Origin: Blastocatellia bacterium
GTDB taxonomy: Bacteria > Acidobacteriota > Blastocatellia > Pyrinomonadales > Pyrinomonadaceae
NCBI GenBank assembly: GCA_016789145.1
Contig: JAEUQI010000004.1
Span: forward strand, 1 to 64,000
Reading direction: 5' to 3'
Length of the DNA stretch: 64,000 nucleotides
Position numbers and translations under genes: made by a program. The notes under the pieces were generated by a model. It saw nothing but the letters and a program-made list of their open reading frames with translations, did no database searches and was not told where the DNA came from. Numbering within the stretch: the stretch's first letter is position 1; the number at the start of each line of letters is the position of its first letter. Of this stretch, positions 63,267-64,000 are shown one piece after another.

Positions 63267-64000
63267 ATGACGAAACACTATTCAGATCTCGAACTGGCAA
63301 AGGCGGCTGCGGTAGTCCGCATTTTCGAGACCGGCGAGCCGTTTGGCGACTACGCCGCCTGCGTCGTGCTCGATGACGGAGCCGGCATCTCTTATGGCAT
63401 TTCACAGTTCACGCATCGTTCGGGCTCGCTCTGCGCAGTCGTCGAGCGTTACCTAAAACTGGGCGGCATAGTCGGCTCGGCCGTAATGCTCGAATGCCTG
63501 CCCGTCTTACGAAGCAAGACCGTGGCGTCGATCAACAAACTCTCGACCAACGCCGCATTAAGAAAAGCGCTCCAGGCGGCCGCAGTCACACGCGAGATGA
63601 AACAGGCTCAAAATGATGTGATGACGGCGCTATATCTGCGGCCGGCGATCGCCGTTTGTGCGAAGTTCGGATTCACCGAGCCTCTTAGTCTCGCGATCGT
63701 TTACGACTCGATCGTGCATGGCTCGTTCAATCGTGTTGCTCGAACGGTGAGCGTGGCAACGAAGAACGAGCGCGAATGGATCACGGCTTATGTTCGCCGA
63801 CGCGACGCTTGGCTCGCCAGCATTCCGCGGCTCAATAAGACGCGATATCGCACCAGGTTCTTTCTCTCACAGATCGCGATCTCGAATTGGGAAATGAGGC
63901 TGCCGATGAATGTTCATGGCGTTCGCCTCAAGGACGAACATTTTGCCGAGCATTCGACGCAGAAGCCTGTGCCCCGCAACACGCCCGCCGAAAAACCTGC
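63267..64000 (+). CDS. GH46 chitosanase-like protein, 5' part (cut by window edge)
   Basis: Open from an ATG at 63267 to the end of the window (244 codons visible). The N-terminal region reads VVRIFETGEPFGDYAACVVL and DDGAGISYGISQFTHRSG, matching the GH46 arrangement in which the catalytic Glu lies in F-E-x-G and a catalytic Asp follows about 18 residues later. IVYDSIVHGSFNRV is also family-like. GH46 enzymes cut chitosan. No signal peptide is visible at this start, unlike secreted chitosanases. The C-terminal part beyond residue 244 is not seen. Confidence 0.65.
   Translation, partial: MTKHYSDLELAKAAAVVRIFETGEPFGDYAACVVLDDGAGISYGISQFTHRSGSLCAVVERYLKLGGIVGSAVMLECLPVLRSKTVASINKLSTNAALRKALQAAAVTREMKQAQNDVMTALYLRPAIAVCAKFGFTEPLSLAIVYDSIVHGSFNRVARTVSVATKNEREWITAYVRRRDAWLASIPRLNKTRYRTRFFLSQIAISNWEMRLPMNVHGVRLKDEHFAEHSTQKPVPRNTPAEKP

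Overview
The window looks like chromosomal DNA from a Gram-negative bacterium, most plausibly an Acidobacteriota member of the Blastocatellia/Pyrinomonadales type. The grounds are LptE, an O-antigen ligase and Wzx flippase, PilT, many secreted TPR/PEGA-type proteins, roughly 50 % GC, and an intergenic palindrome (core GCGGGCT-GGA-AGCCCGC) of a kind I associate with such genomes. The phylum call is inference: there is no rRNA gene here. No phage, transposase or CRISPR array was found.

Layout. 0-8 kb: argG (cut by the left edge) diverges from argH; then a plus-strand housekeeping series of thioesterase, tilS, ftsH, folP, a small membrane protein, lptE and holA. 8-12.3 kb: minus-strand zinc-ribbon protein plus pilT, then queA-GNAT-thiE. 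12.4-28.4 kb: mostly secreted or envelope proteins (beta/gamma-crystallin plus triple-repeat protein, a large exported protein, TPR/PEGA protein, M48 protease with a WD40-like propeller, a very long TPR protein), a GGDEF diguanylate cyclase with a structured leader, a DUF164 zinc-ribbon protein and two tRNA genes (Leu-CAA, Met-CAT). A 0.7 kb gene-free stretch at 13.7-14.4 kb is packed with direct and inverted repeats.

28.4-55.8 kb is one large minus-strand surface-polysaccharide locus. Read in transcription order it starts with wbpE-wbpD-wbpB (UDP-2,3-diamino-uronic acid synthesis) with an lhgO-type oxidase directly behind wbpB. An SDR epimerase, a second DegT aminotransferase, an AsnB amidotransferase, a methyltransferase and a NeuD-like acyltransferase follow. 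Next comes the acetamidino module wbpG-hisH2-hisF2, then glycosyltransferases, a Wzx flippase and a polymerase-like membrane protein. The series ends with a second AsnB, a methyltransferase, RmlA-like and RmlC-like proteins, a GT4, a WecA-like initiating transferase fused to a nucleotide-binding domain, a TPR protein and an O-antigen ligase. Together these predict a Wzx/Wzy-type lipid-linked glycan containing a 2,3-diamino-2,3-dideoxyuronic acid with an acetamidino group. WbpA and the 2-epimerase WbpI are not in the window. The middle (about 39.8-47.9 kb) is visibly AT-richer than its flanks, suggesting a transferred or swapped cassette.

55.8-64 kb: alpha/beta hydrolase, a class A (PER/CfxA-like) beta-lactamase paired with a TPR protein, a methyltransferase, thiC under a TPP riboswitch, two small hypothetical genes, and the start of a GH46 chitosanase-like gene cut by the right edge.

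The most interesting candidates are the WbpB-LhgO pairing (a possible built-in 2-hydroxyglutarate recycling loop), the acetamidino module whose HisF has Gln at the catalytic Asp11 position, the WecA fusion, and the repeat-rich intergenic region.
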